The notes under the pieces were generated by a model, which saw nothing but the letters and a program-made list of their open reading frames with translations, did no database searches and was not told the DNA's origin. Below are positions 1 to 9,776 of a DNA stretch of 42,035 nt, one piece after another. The stretch comes from Dimargaris cristalligena (Eukaryota; Kickxellomycota; Dimargaritomycetes; Dimargaritales; Dimargaritaceae): the NCBI GenBank assembly GCA_027576995.1, contig JANBQC010000211.1:1-42035 (forward strand), in the 5' to 3' direction. Numbering within the stretch: position 1 is the first letter of the stretch; each line of letters starts with the position of its first letter. Both the position numbers and the translations under genes were made by a program.

Positions 1-501
1 ATCAAATGGCTGCAGTCTAGCCATAACATGGACAATGTCCCATGTCGTGTCCCAAATAGGAAGGGTGAAGCCTTCCGGCTTTCAGTAATGTATATTATAG
101 CTGTAGGTGGGCCAGGTGTTGCTGATAATCACCCCAGTAGTATAAATGCAGTAGATTATGTACCTTTAGTTGGTAGGATGTATTTATTTGTGGATTTTGA
201 CATCCGTGGTAGTTGGAACGGGAAATTATAACTATGTCTAGTGCATAGTGTAGTTGGCTATAATACTTCGGTATCCCATAACCAGTCTCAACGCTACACC
301 ATTGTTGCCATGAATTATCTGAATAACACTCCCGCTGCTGGGCCGTAGGTATCTTTCCATGACTTTATTTATTAGAATAGTAATATCTCCTCTTTGCTTG
401 CCATTACTTTGCCTGTCGCCTGGGCCGCGGAGTGTTAACGCGACCGATGTTTAAACAGCCGTCAGTCATATAGGATATATATCAGATTGGAAATAATTAA
501 C

Positions 502-971
502 TTAGTTAAGCAGAAGTTGTCGTAAATCATCTAATTGGCGCCGTTGATGGTCGCTTTGGGCTTTAGCCACCGGGTCCAGAGTAGCAGCAGCCGATGCGGA
601 GGCCCCTTCAGTTTTGCTTTTCTCCAGCCCCGAATTAGCCGAAGTCTTCATAGACTGCTGGAGCTGGGCCTTGCGCAATTTGAGTGCTAGCATGGTTTGG
701 TCACAAAGTCCATCAAAGCACTTTAATTCTTGCTGGTAGTACTTTTGTGCCCTTGCTATCGATTCCGGTGATCTAGCATTCCGCGGAAGCGTTTATAAAA
801 CCGATAATAATGGCCATAGTATAATTCATACAGCGTTATTAGGGGTACACGGTCTGATAATACCATTAAATAATAATTATCGGACGATTTTTTAATTCAA
901 AATATGTTTAGTTACGAGTAGTGGATATCTTACCCGTCGCCTTTTCTGACCATACTAAATAAATCGGCCAT
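502..971 (-). CDS. small two-exon coiled-coil protein, function unknown
   Basis: I join exon 1 (971..934, beginning MADLFSMVRKG) to exon 2 (772..502) across a GT-AG intron (donor GTAAGA, acceptor GCTAG). The splice phase is consistent: two bases of a Gly codon come from exon 1 and one from exon 2. The product is 102 residues. Residues about 14-60 are charged and helical (SPESIARAQKYYQQELKCF followed by a Lys/Leu/Gln-rich stretch) and the C-terminus is another Gln/Arg/Leu helix; an Ala/Ser/Thr-rich linker lies between. It has no signal peptide, membrane segment or recognised domain. The size and paired helices resemble subunits of small helical complexes such as BLOC, DASH or Mediator, but I cannot assign a family. 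It is divergent from the RUS-family gene. An in-frame stop just upstream of the acceptor supports the need for an intron. Confidence 0.6.
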
Positions 972-1793
972 ATAAACAAGTGAGCGCTACAAAGCCGTCC
1001 CCCGGAAGACAGGTGCCATTATTTCACACGAAGGAATATCGTATGAAGGAGGGAGGGTGGGTCGGGATGAGAACGGTCAGAAAAGGGGTTAGACACGGGC
1101 CCAGAAGCGCAGCTTAAGTTGGTCATAGCTAGTCGCAGCTTATCGAATGGGGGTACTTGGTGCGGCGAAAGTCCACTGGAATGCGCTAGCCTACCTCAAA
1201 GCTCTGTTTCAAGTAGATGGCGTCGACTGTAGTAGACGAGGACGACATGGTTACGAAATGTACCGAATAAATGTTATTATGGAGTTAGGTTGAATAAGGA
1301 AATGTACAAAATGGAGTCCAAGTCCAAACATTGAATTCGGAAAGGCTTGTCCCTCCGCTGCATTGGTTCAAGCCAAATGCTATTTAAAAATATCGGTAGC
1401 GGGGAATTACAAAGCTATCTGTAAGTGGATCACGTGCATCGACTAATATAACTTAGCGAGTAATGGTGATCGGCCCAGGCACAAGGGCCATTCTGGCTTT
1501 AAGTACCTCTCTCCCTATAAGGGCTGAATAAGGTGTTTGTGACTGGCCAACCGACTATGACCAGTGGCAATATCACACCAGCCTACGGTAGTTGTAATAT
1601 AACATCCCTTTCCAGAATAACAGAAACACCAATTATAATTCTCAGGGGGGATCCTTTAAGTAGGTGCTGTTCCCAAGGCCCCCTACTCCCACCACTCCCG
1701 TTCTGTCTTTCTTTCCTAAGTACCGCCTAATAAACTCTTCCGCATAACCGTTGACCCCCTCCCAGTTCATTCCACCACGCAAACCCATCCGGC

Positions 1794-3663
1794 ATGAAGG
1801 TACGCCAGCGACTTGGAAGCCCATGGTGGAGTCTGCGGGCCTCCCAGCTTTACATTAGCAACTCCGCCGCTCCGACGGCCCTCCGCTCTCCGGACCGCCC
1901 GCCCGTGCCCACTGTCCCTTGGACCACCCACACCGCCACCTTCCAGCCTGTGCATTACGAGTCCAGCCGACTTAACCAAGCCCCCGCCTCCCTACGCCGA
2001 CCCCTTCAAGCGTGCGCCGACCGCTTGTGGTCACTCAATAATCGCATCAAACGCACCGGCCGCAGGGCCCTACTCGCTTTTTTACCGGAAAACTACCCCC
2101 ACTCTGTCACACCCGAGTACTGGGGCTACAGTAAATGGCAGTTTATCCATAGCGTCACCGGTTCCATCACGGGGGTGGTGTCCACCCAGTCCATGTTGTT
2201 CGCCGTCGGGTTGGGCTCAGGGTCGATCCCACTGGCCGCCGCCCTCAACTGGGTCATCAAGGACGGCCTGGGCCAGCTCGGGGGAGTCATCTACGCGTTT
2301 AAAATCAGTAACCGCTTCGACAGTGATCCGAAGCACTACAAGTTCTGGTCGGGCATCACCCTGCAGTTAGCCACCCTGCTGGAAATGTGCACGCCGCTAT
2401 TTCCCCAGTGGTTTCTAGTCATCTCCTCCGTCTCCAATATCGGCAAGAATATCTCGTGGCTGGCGACGTCCGCTGCCCGTGCCCAAATGCACCAGTCATT
2501 TACCATTAACAATAACTTGGGGGATGTGACCGCCAAGAGCGGCTCCCAGAGCACCGCTGCTGGCCTCATCGGCACAGGGTTCGGCGTGGTGCTGAGTGCC
2601 ATCTCCCCACACACCATGCTGGCCGTGTTCGCCATATACCTGCCCTTTGCTGTGATTTCCATCTACGCCAACTACCGAGCCAACCTGGAGGTGGTTTCGC
2701 GGAATCTCAACCTCCAGCGCACCGAGTTAGTCCTGGAGCACTGGTTTAAGCATATTGTACCTACTTTTGATGTCACTCGAGACCGATCAACCAAGCTGGT
2801 TGGTTTAAATAAGGGTATGTAACCGTAATATGGCATCCTATGTCTAGTGACCATATATATATATATATATATATATAACTATGGATATGTTCCCATACAC
2901 TCATTATAATCCGAAAATCGTAGATGCTGGAAATATGACTGTCGTTTGCCATACTCGTACCTGCTTGCTTAACTGGAGTCAACATTCCAGCTCCGAATAG
3001 CAGCTATTAAGTAGATATTAACTCTCTTAATCTGTTGATCGTTCTCTCATATTACATATTCCACCACCAGAGTCCCTCCGCAAAGCCATCCTAGTACCGG
3101 AAACCATTTCATCCCGCGAGCAGTTTATCCGCCAGCCACGGTCGCCCTGGCACTGTACTAGCGAACTACTGCACCAGCCTGCCTTCCGCCTTATCGCCCC
3201 CTGCCCCACTTCGCCCAATAACACAGGGCATTCCGCCTACCACAGCCCTTTAGATCTATCCAAGTGCTTGACCCACGAATATTTCGGCGGTCGGGAACCC
3301 TACCTGATCTACCCTTGTCAAGCTACTGGCCACGGCCCTTCTCCATGCCCGACACCTTGGTCTATTTGTTTGTGGTATACCAGCAGGGCCAAATTCGACG
3401 GTATTCTTAAAGGGGTGTACCATGCCACCCTAATTCGGCATATCCTGGATGTGTCGGCCGCGACATCCACTGGGGGGGATTCGGCGGAAGAGGCCATCCT
3501 CTACCACGGGGATACCGAGGCGTGGGTGAAACTGATGGCGGATTCCCATGCCTTGGTGGAATCCACGTATCCCCTGTTTCTCGAGGCCTTGGCCCAGCGG
3601 GAGTGGCAAACGGACTATAACTTCATCGCCGACACCCATGGTCGACTTCAACTATCCGAATAA
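1794..3663 (+). CDS. RUS-family (DUF647) protein, RUSF1/C16orf58-like
   Basis: Exon 1 is 1794..2814 and exon 2 is 3071..3663, joined across a GT-AG intron (GTATGT...CACCAG) with a Glu codon split 1/2; the product is about 537 residues. Residues 96-335 form the conserved RUS core: FLPENYPHSV, then a Gly/Ala-rich hydrophobic region (GSGSIPLAAALNWVIKDGLG), the FDSDPKHYKFWSG segment and NNLGDVTAKSGSQST. The C-terminal part (AKFDGILKGVYHATL and the terminal helix) matches the family layout. The first 90 residues are Arg/Ser/Pro-rich with few acids, so organelle targeting is possible but unproven. Plant RUS proteins act in UV-B sensing and vitamin B6 homeostasis; the biochemical activity is unknown. 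Codons 400-415, Pro/Cys/Trp-rich, are less convincing and could hide a short intron. It converges on the NOP4-like gene, whose stop is 280 bp away. Confidence 0.85.
2853..2877. repeat. (AT)n microsatellite in the RUS-gene intron
   Basis: An uninterrupted AT dinucleotide run of about 25 bases, inside the inferred intron 2815..3070. Confidence 0.95.
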
Positions 3664-3692
3664 TGATACACCAGAGGCCTATCCTAATTTTG

Positions 3693-3698
3693 AATAAA
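3693..3698 (+). terminator. AATAAA poly(A) signal for the RUS-family gene
   Basis: A canonical AATAAA lies about 30 bases after the stop codon at 3663, in the 280-base gap between two convergent genes. Confidence 0.6.
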
Positions 3699-3943
3699 AA
3701 TCCACATATCCTCGTTTCCATATTTAGAGAAAATGAGACGAGACGTACGATATTTTAATATTGACTAGTACGAATGGCTGAATCAAGCCCAATTTTTCAG
3801 TTGACTGGTGGTAAAAACATAAATGATGGACGGCAATATTAACTAAAATTGAATTGTTGACAGCCGGGCTTTAAACTGGCATTAAAGAAAACCTCACTTG
3901 GGCGGCCGAATAAACTGAAATAAAATGTGGCATGTAACTCGAT

Positions 3944-6900
3944 TTAAGCGCTTTTGAGGGCATTCTTGATCAAATCCTTGGCAGCTTTGAAGGCGTCGGA
4001 TGAGTTGTTCTCGGACGTATGTTTCGGCTTCTAAAATAGGTTGGTAAATCAATCAGAAATAAACAGTGATGTTAATAGCAATGCCATGGAAAACGAGGGA
4101 TCGGGGTTACTATTGGCCAGATATCCCCCTTCACATGTTCTCTTACAAAGAACAGGCAATTGGCTGTGAGCCGAACTTATTGTGACCAAATGCGAATAAC
4201 ACGTATATAGCCCCACAGCCACCACCACTATCACTGTCAAATCGGTTTAGCGCCATTAGGCAACCGTTTTCGGAACTTACCTCCGACCGATTAGTTTCGC
4301 GTTTAGAGGCTTGGGGTCTATCACCTGCCTGGCCGGGTTTGGCCGACCGGGACTTATGCTCGGGTTTCGCATCGCGCTGCGGACGTCCATTGCGGTTAGC
4401 CCCTGGCTTGCCATCCCCATTATTCGGCCGTTTCCGGGGGGACTCGGTGTCATCACTCTTGTGGTTACCCTTGCGCTTGGCCTGGGCCGCCTTTCCGGGA
4501 CCATCCATACCCATTCTGGGCTTAGTCTCCGGCTTTGAGATCGAGTTCCGGTTCTGCTTCTGGCCCTGACCCTGACCCTGACCCTGATTCTGGTCGGCTT
4601 GCTTCGCCTGAATCGCCGCCGTTGACCGCTCGATACGTTTTTCCCGCAACAACATGACGGTCTTCTTATCAATGGCAAACTCGACGATGGGCCGCTGGGT
4701 CTTGGTGAACACGGTGGGGTTATTGTTCAAGTACCGCAGGGCGGCCAATGCATGGGAATGGTCGACGAATTCCACAAATGCCGACCGCCGCGACCGGCCC
4801 AGGTTCGTTTTGGGGTCAATCTGGGTCGTTTCGCGGTTAATGATGGCCTGTTTCAGGCGGGGCAGATGATCCCACCCACCTTCACTTTTTTCCGTCGGCG
4901 AAAGGGGGGCCTGGTCGCCCTTGGCGACGGCCTTTTTGAATTCCGCCACGGCGGTTAGCGCGGCGCGGCGGATCATACCGTCGTCCCATTCAGCAGGGAC
5001 ATTGCGGATGGCCAGACGGGTGCGCGAAATCATGAGGTTGGGGTTGTTCGTAAGATCCGCCCGACGTTTGGCGTACGAGTCCTGGCGCTTACCGAATTCG
5101 GCGGGCCCTAGCACCGCGGCCAAGGGGGAGTCAACCGGCAGGGCGCCTTCCTGGAGCAAGTAGAGGTTCCGCTTGTCATTATGGGGGCGGCTCGACTTGG
5201 CCTCCCGCAGGCGGGTGGCTTCCTTGCGGTCCACAGCAATGTCCACCGTGACCAAACGGCCGTGAAGCATGAAGTTCTGGATGTCCGGGTAGGACTGGGA
5301 TACCTCGGGTTCCAAGACACTCTTATAGGCCGGGGGTAATCGGCCGGGCTTGATGAAAAACTCGGCCATTTGGGTGTTGGCCTGGCCGTTGGCGAAGGCG
5401 GCCTGCTGGACACACAGCTCGGCTACTTCGGGGTGTTCGAAGCAGACGAATCCCGTTCCCAGCGAATTATTGGTTAGTTTGTCCCGCGTGATGAGGGCGT
5501 GGCGGATGGGACCGAATCGGAGGAAGTGTTCGTGGAGGGTGGCTTCCGTTTCCTCGTAGGATAAATTGCGAATGAACACGGTACTGTTGAGGCGAGTCGA
5601 GGTGACGGGCTTCTTCTTGGCGGCGTCCGTCTGCTCAGCGGAGGATTCCACGACCTTGGAAGCAGCCTCGGTTTTCTGGGACCCTTCCTGGCCAGGGCTG
5701 TTCTTCGATGGCGTGGCTTCATCCTCGCTATCACTCTCTTGCTCGGCCTCGGCTTCTGCCTCATCCACGTCGTCACCGTCGGCATCAGCATCGTCATCGT
5801 CATCATCATCATCATCGTCGTCCATTAGCTCCGTTAACTGGCGCTTCTCATGTTCCTCTTTCGAAACGACCATGTCGACCGCAATCAGGCGACCCTGCAA
5901 GGTAGATCCGTTGAGTTTTTCAATGGCCCACTGGGCCTCTTCCACCGTACCCATATGAACAAACGCAACCCCGTTGGACCGGGCCTTCTCCTTGTTCAGG
6001 AGGATGTTCACATCGACCACCATACCGAACGGACTGAAATGTTTGCGCACGTCGTCAGCCGCGGTGTTGAAAGCGAGGTTGTGCACAATAACACGCCCAT
6101 CTTTTTTGGCATACCGCGCGAATTCGGCGACCAGCTTAGACCCTTTGAACACGTGGTCGTGCAGGGAATGGCGGGCTTTGCGGGCCTCGGGGAGGGTGGT
6201 ATAGAAGATCAGGGCTACAAATGACAAAAACAAGTAAGGAGAGAATAGACAATAGGGGGTGTATGAATAAATTATACAGGGTAAAAGTCGCAGTATAATC
6301 CAAGTGTGGATGACATTAGCGTGAGTTGACAAATGGCAATCAATTTACATTAAATCAGGTGGCAAGTTTCGGCATAAACGAGAAAAACTACGGCGGCTTA
6401 TTTACCTGATTGGCCCGTCACGGATTTGTCGGAGGCCTCGGTCGTGGAACCGGCAGGTAGATCGTAGGGGAACTTAATATTTTGGGGTTTACCGAACTTC
6501 TTGGCCTTCTTGAAGATTTCCTTTTTAGTAACCCCGGCGGGTATACCGCGCACAATAATAACTTGGGTAGGTGTTTTCCAATTTTTCTGTTCCGAGTTAA
6601 CGCTAAGGAGGGATAGGTGTGTTCAAGGGATATTTCGATATGGTTTGATAAATGAAGCAAGATGATGATCTACAAGGCCACAACCAAGACTAGTATGCGA
6701 AAGATGTCGGTGCAAGGAGGGTTGGAGATTTACTTACGTTTCCTTCCGGGCTTTGTTAGAATGTACCTTCTTGGCCATACGACCATCTTAAAGGTTAGGA
6801 TTAGTAAAAAGGGAATTATCAAGTCGTCAGGCCGAATTAGTCAACCGTTTCCAAGACCAATCTATGATACTTGTTTCTACTGTTTTGCATTTGGTTGATG

Positions 6901-7771
6901 TATAGAAACCAGGGACTGGCAACTGAAGGCAATAATAATGGGGGGGATCGACTGTGGATGTTATAGAAACTTACCTTCAATTGACTGCTTTACCAATCGG
7001 GCGTGTTCGTCCTGATTATCATTACGGGACCGGGTAATGGCAAATTCAATCTTAAGCTTACGCTTGTTATTAAATAACTTTTGGGGTAGCTCAGTAATGG
7101 CTCTCTCGGCATCTTCAGGCAAGGCGCTATGGTTTCAGACAAAATAGTTATATATATACATATATATATATATATATGTTAAAGTAGTTAGCAATAGCCA
7201 GCAGTTTTTATCGGGTCAGTTTCTGATAGTCCGGGTGACTGACAATATCGAATCAAGTCCAATACCGAAAAAATGAATCTAGTACCAGACGAACTTCAAA
7301 TTTCATAAAACAAGGTGACCACCAGTAGACCCATATAATCTTACAATTGGACAAAGCCGTAGCCTTTGTTAAGGGTGTTGCCTTGAGCATCGAACTTGGT
7401 GCTATCGGTGGCGACGAAGCAGGATTTGGTTGGACCGATTTCGTTAAAAAAGGCCTCCAGCTCGTAATTCGGCCAATCAAAAAACAGAGGTGTCCGGGGG
7501 ATTAGGGGTTATCAAAGACCAACCATATAAAATATATCAAGGTAAATACGGGAGTTTTAGGCTGGAGGTGGGCGGGCAGAGGAGAATTGAGCCAGCAGGT
7601 ATTTTTCATTAAACCATACACGCCCCAGCCCTCTATGGGCCGGGAACGCATAAATTAGTGTCGGGCTAAACCCGGGAAGGTACTTATCTCGGAAGTGGCA
7701 TCGTATGGAAGGCTGCGAACAAACAACTGCGACTTGTTCCGTTGCAGGTCCTGGTTTATCGACTCGCTCAT
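3944..7771 (-). CDS. NOP4: NOP4/RBM28-like nucleolar RRM protein
   Basis: Seven exons: 7771..7688, 7463..7345, 7126..6975, 6786..6738, 6602..6406, 6214..4281, 4030..3944. They total 2,622 nt (873 residues) and every phase agrees. RRM1 (about 14-95) has LFVRSLPYDAT and RNP1 KGYGFVQF (61-68). A divergent RRM follows (about 145-235, VIIVRGIPAGV), then RRM3 (241-315, VIVHNLAF), an acidic linker with 11 Asp in a row (332-342), RRM4 (411-530, TVFIRNLSYEET) and a long RRM5 (about 598-720, RLAIRNVPAEW). The tail is Gln/Gly- then Lys/Arg-rich, as in nucleolar proteins. Family members bind pre-rRNA and are needed for 60S subunit assembly; yeast Nop4 and human RBM28 have four RRMs plus divergent parts, so the order fits. 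The first intron appears to be AT-AC; the rest are GT-AG. The last exon adds 28 residues after a 250-nt intron. Confidence 0.9.
7149..7177. repeat. interrupted (TA)n microsatellite in NOP4 intron 2
   Basis: A TA dinucleotide run with one C interruption, inside the inferred intron 7344..7127. Confidence 0.95.
7464..7687 (-). other. candidate AT-AC intron (intron 1 of the NOP4-like gene)
   Basis: Exon 1 ends ...ACT TCC GAG and the intron begins ATAAGTACC. Its 3' end is a T-rich tract, then GAATTAC, followed by exon 2 GAG CTG GAG GCC. Joining GAG to GAG gives DATSEELEAFF, the RRM helix-1 consensus with the normal Thr-to-Leu spacing. The only nearby GT (ATAA|GTACC) is in phase 1, while both AG candidates before the conserved block (CGAG and GGAG) are phase 0, so no GT-AG pair works. 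Apart from its first and last bases the site matches the ordinary U2-type donor consensus (GTAAGT to ATAAGT), and there is no ATATCCTT-like U12 donor. It is 224 nt long. Confidence 0.7.
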
Positions 7772-9521
7772 GGTGGGCAATTGGCTGAATGGGCGTGTGC
7801 GGTGAGAAAAGGGTGAAATGCGGAAATGGAGGCCCTACTGGTTAGTCAATTCCAAGAAATGAGGTATAAAAAAATAGAGTATGAACAGCCAACTCAGTTG
7901 CAATACTGTTGTGGTGGTAAGGTCACCAATTTCGAGAAGTTTTCGACTTGGTAATGTGCGACGGGAATCTCTTTTAATGTGAAATTCTTCATGGTGAGCC
8001 AATGCCTATAGTAATAAATGCGAAAAAAAATAATAGTGAGCCGTGATCTCGAAGCAACCCCGAGCCAGTGAGCCATACTTCACATATCACGTGATCGGGT
8101 TTACTAGAAGCCGGTGTGCCTATTGTGAGAATGGCCTCTCAACTGTACGAAAATATATCTTACAATGTATGGAATTGATCGTAATCATAAGTAACAGTCT
8201 CGGAATACATAGGCCAGCATTAACAACCACCCGCTTGACTGTCTTTTATAAATAATAAAGAAATCGGGTTTCCGACTAAGGAAAATCACTGGGGCTTTCA
8301 ACCCCATTTCTATTGCATAATATAAGAGTTTAATTATATATATACATGGAATACGGCGATATCCTTATAAATAGGAAGAAAAACTGAGCGCATGGAGTTC
8401 TGGCCGCTTTGAGTTTTACGAGTATATATGGTGTAAAGTTAGTGTTGCCTTATTTACGTTCTATTCGGCCTATTCAAGACACTCGACTATAATATGAAAA
8501 GAGTCTTCTTGTGCCCATAAAATAGACATTTGGGCGCTTATAGTTTAGTCCGACTCGACTTTTATACATATAGAATCCAATTCTATTGTCTATTCATATA
8601 TTTAACGCCAAGAATTTTAATGGACCATTTCGGAAGTCCAGTAGCATATGGGTGGGCCTCTACCTGGCTATATACCGAATGTTCCGTTTAGCAAGACAGG
8701 GCGCAATTAGTTTAAAGGGTATTTTCCTTTGTATTTCGTTTCAACACCACGAGATTGAGTTTCGCTTCACCTATACTCCTCTTAGGGTGGGTTTACTGTG
8801 CAGTTTACCGCTGATGTGTTTCATTATTTATATTTCTAATCCGGAGCTTCTACCGGTAACCACACTTCGAATTTTCATGGGCAGGCGGAGTGTCCATTTT
8901 ACGGATATTTCAAAAGCCGGGATATTTACCCATCATTTTTTAAACAAAAACTAACCAAGAAACGTCAACATAGCCAAGAAAACATGCCCTACTGCATCTA
9001 AAATCTACCACAGGTTTCTATATGACTACTTAAATCCCACTCCGACTGGATAGTAATAGCTTCCGACGCCGAACACTTCCAATTTACATAATACCTATGT
9101 TACACCCTGTCGATATGACCATCTACTCCATTTGATCAGATTACTTAAACAAGAAAGCTATTTATGCTTATTTTCAGTATCTACATGTTAAATTTAAACT
9201 ACAAATGTATTTATTGGAAAAATGTGTAAACAAAAATTGGGATAGATATGCCAACCATATTGAGTACCCAACTGATAATTGAATGAATTTCGCTGCGATG
9301 AATGGGCAGTATATTAGATACCCACCTGTATTGAAAACTCTTATGTAAAACATGCCTTAAACAGAGATGCTATTGGTAAATGTGGGATAGATAGTGGGTG
9401 TACTAATGCTAAAAATGTCGATAACGACAAGGTAAAGAAGTCTTAGTGGGGATGGAGGCGAACAAACCGTAACGAATGTGGATAGGGCCTTGGTGCTGAC
9501 CCAACCCGGCAGTCGGCCAAC
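7772..9521. other. gene-poor stretch, 5' flank of the NOP4-like gene
   Basis: About 1.75 kb, AT-rich beyond 8.0 kb, containing only short unsupported reading frames. The longest, 8586-8954 (+), begins with TTG and has no recognisable domain. It should hold the promoter of the NOP4-like gene and the 3' flank of the secreted-peptide gene. No RNA gene or mobile element was recognised. Confidence 0.6.
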
Positions 9522-9776
9522 TTATTTATTTGTAGTTTTGCTGCTGCTGCTGCTGCTGCTGCCCATTCCCAAAGCACCACGAACCATTTTAAATCCAGTT
9601 TTAAACACACTTAAAATACTCCGCTTATGGAGTGCGGCGAAGGTTTCTGGGGACGGAATGGCGCCACTGGAGACTGAGGGGACCGGTGATGCCACGACTA
9701 AGTTGGTAGAGGACATGGCCAAAGCAACGACAAGCGCGGTTATCAAGACGGAATGAGAAGGGGCAATGAGCTTCAT
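9522..9776 (-). CDS. small secreted peptide precursor with a Lys-Arg processing site
   Basis: An intronless 84-codon frame. Residues 1-30 form a typical signal peptide: Met-Lys, a hydrophobic core (VLITALVVALAM), then a small-residue cleavage region ending near VVASP. A propeptide-like segment follows (about 31-50, Ser/Pro/Val-rich), then His-Lys-Arg, a Kex2-type site. The predicted mature piece starts SILSVFKTGFKMVRGALGMG and ends in seven Ser and a polar tail. With Leu3, Phe6, Phe10, Val13 and Leu17 on one face and Lys7, Lys11 and Arg14 together, the first 18 residues would be a cationic amphipathic helix. There is no Cys. The arrangement resembles processed antimicrobial-type peptides or secreted signalling peptides; no family is recognised, so the function is open. 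The poly-Ser is encoded by an AGC (CTG on +) repeat. The stop overlaps AATAAATAA, a possible poly(A) signal. Confidence 0.65.
   Translation of the reverse strand: MKLIAPSHSVLITALVVALAMSSTNLVVASPVPSVSSGAIPSPETFAALHKRSILSVFKTGFKMVRGALGMGSSSSSSSKTTNK
9539..9562. repeat. (CTG)n trinucleotide run encoding poly-Ser
   Basis: About eight CTG/GCT repeats on the + strand. On the minus strand they read AGC and encode the Ser run of the secreted peptide precursor, so length changes would alter the protein without a frameshift. Confidence 0.9.

Noticed and set aside
8586..8954. 122-codon plus-strand frame
   Set aside because: It starts with TTG, has no recognisable domain or splice context, and lies in AT-rich sequence.
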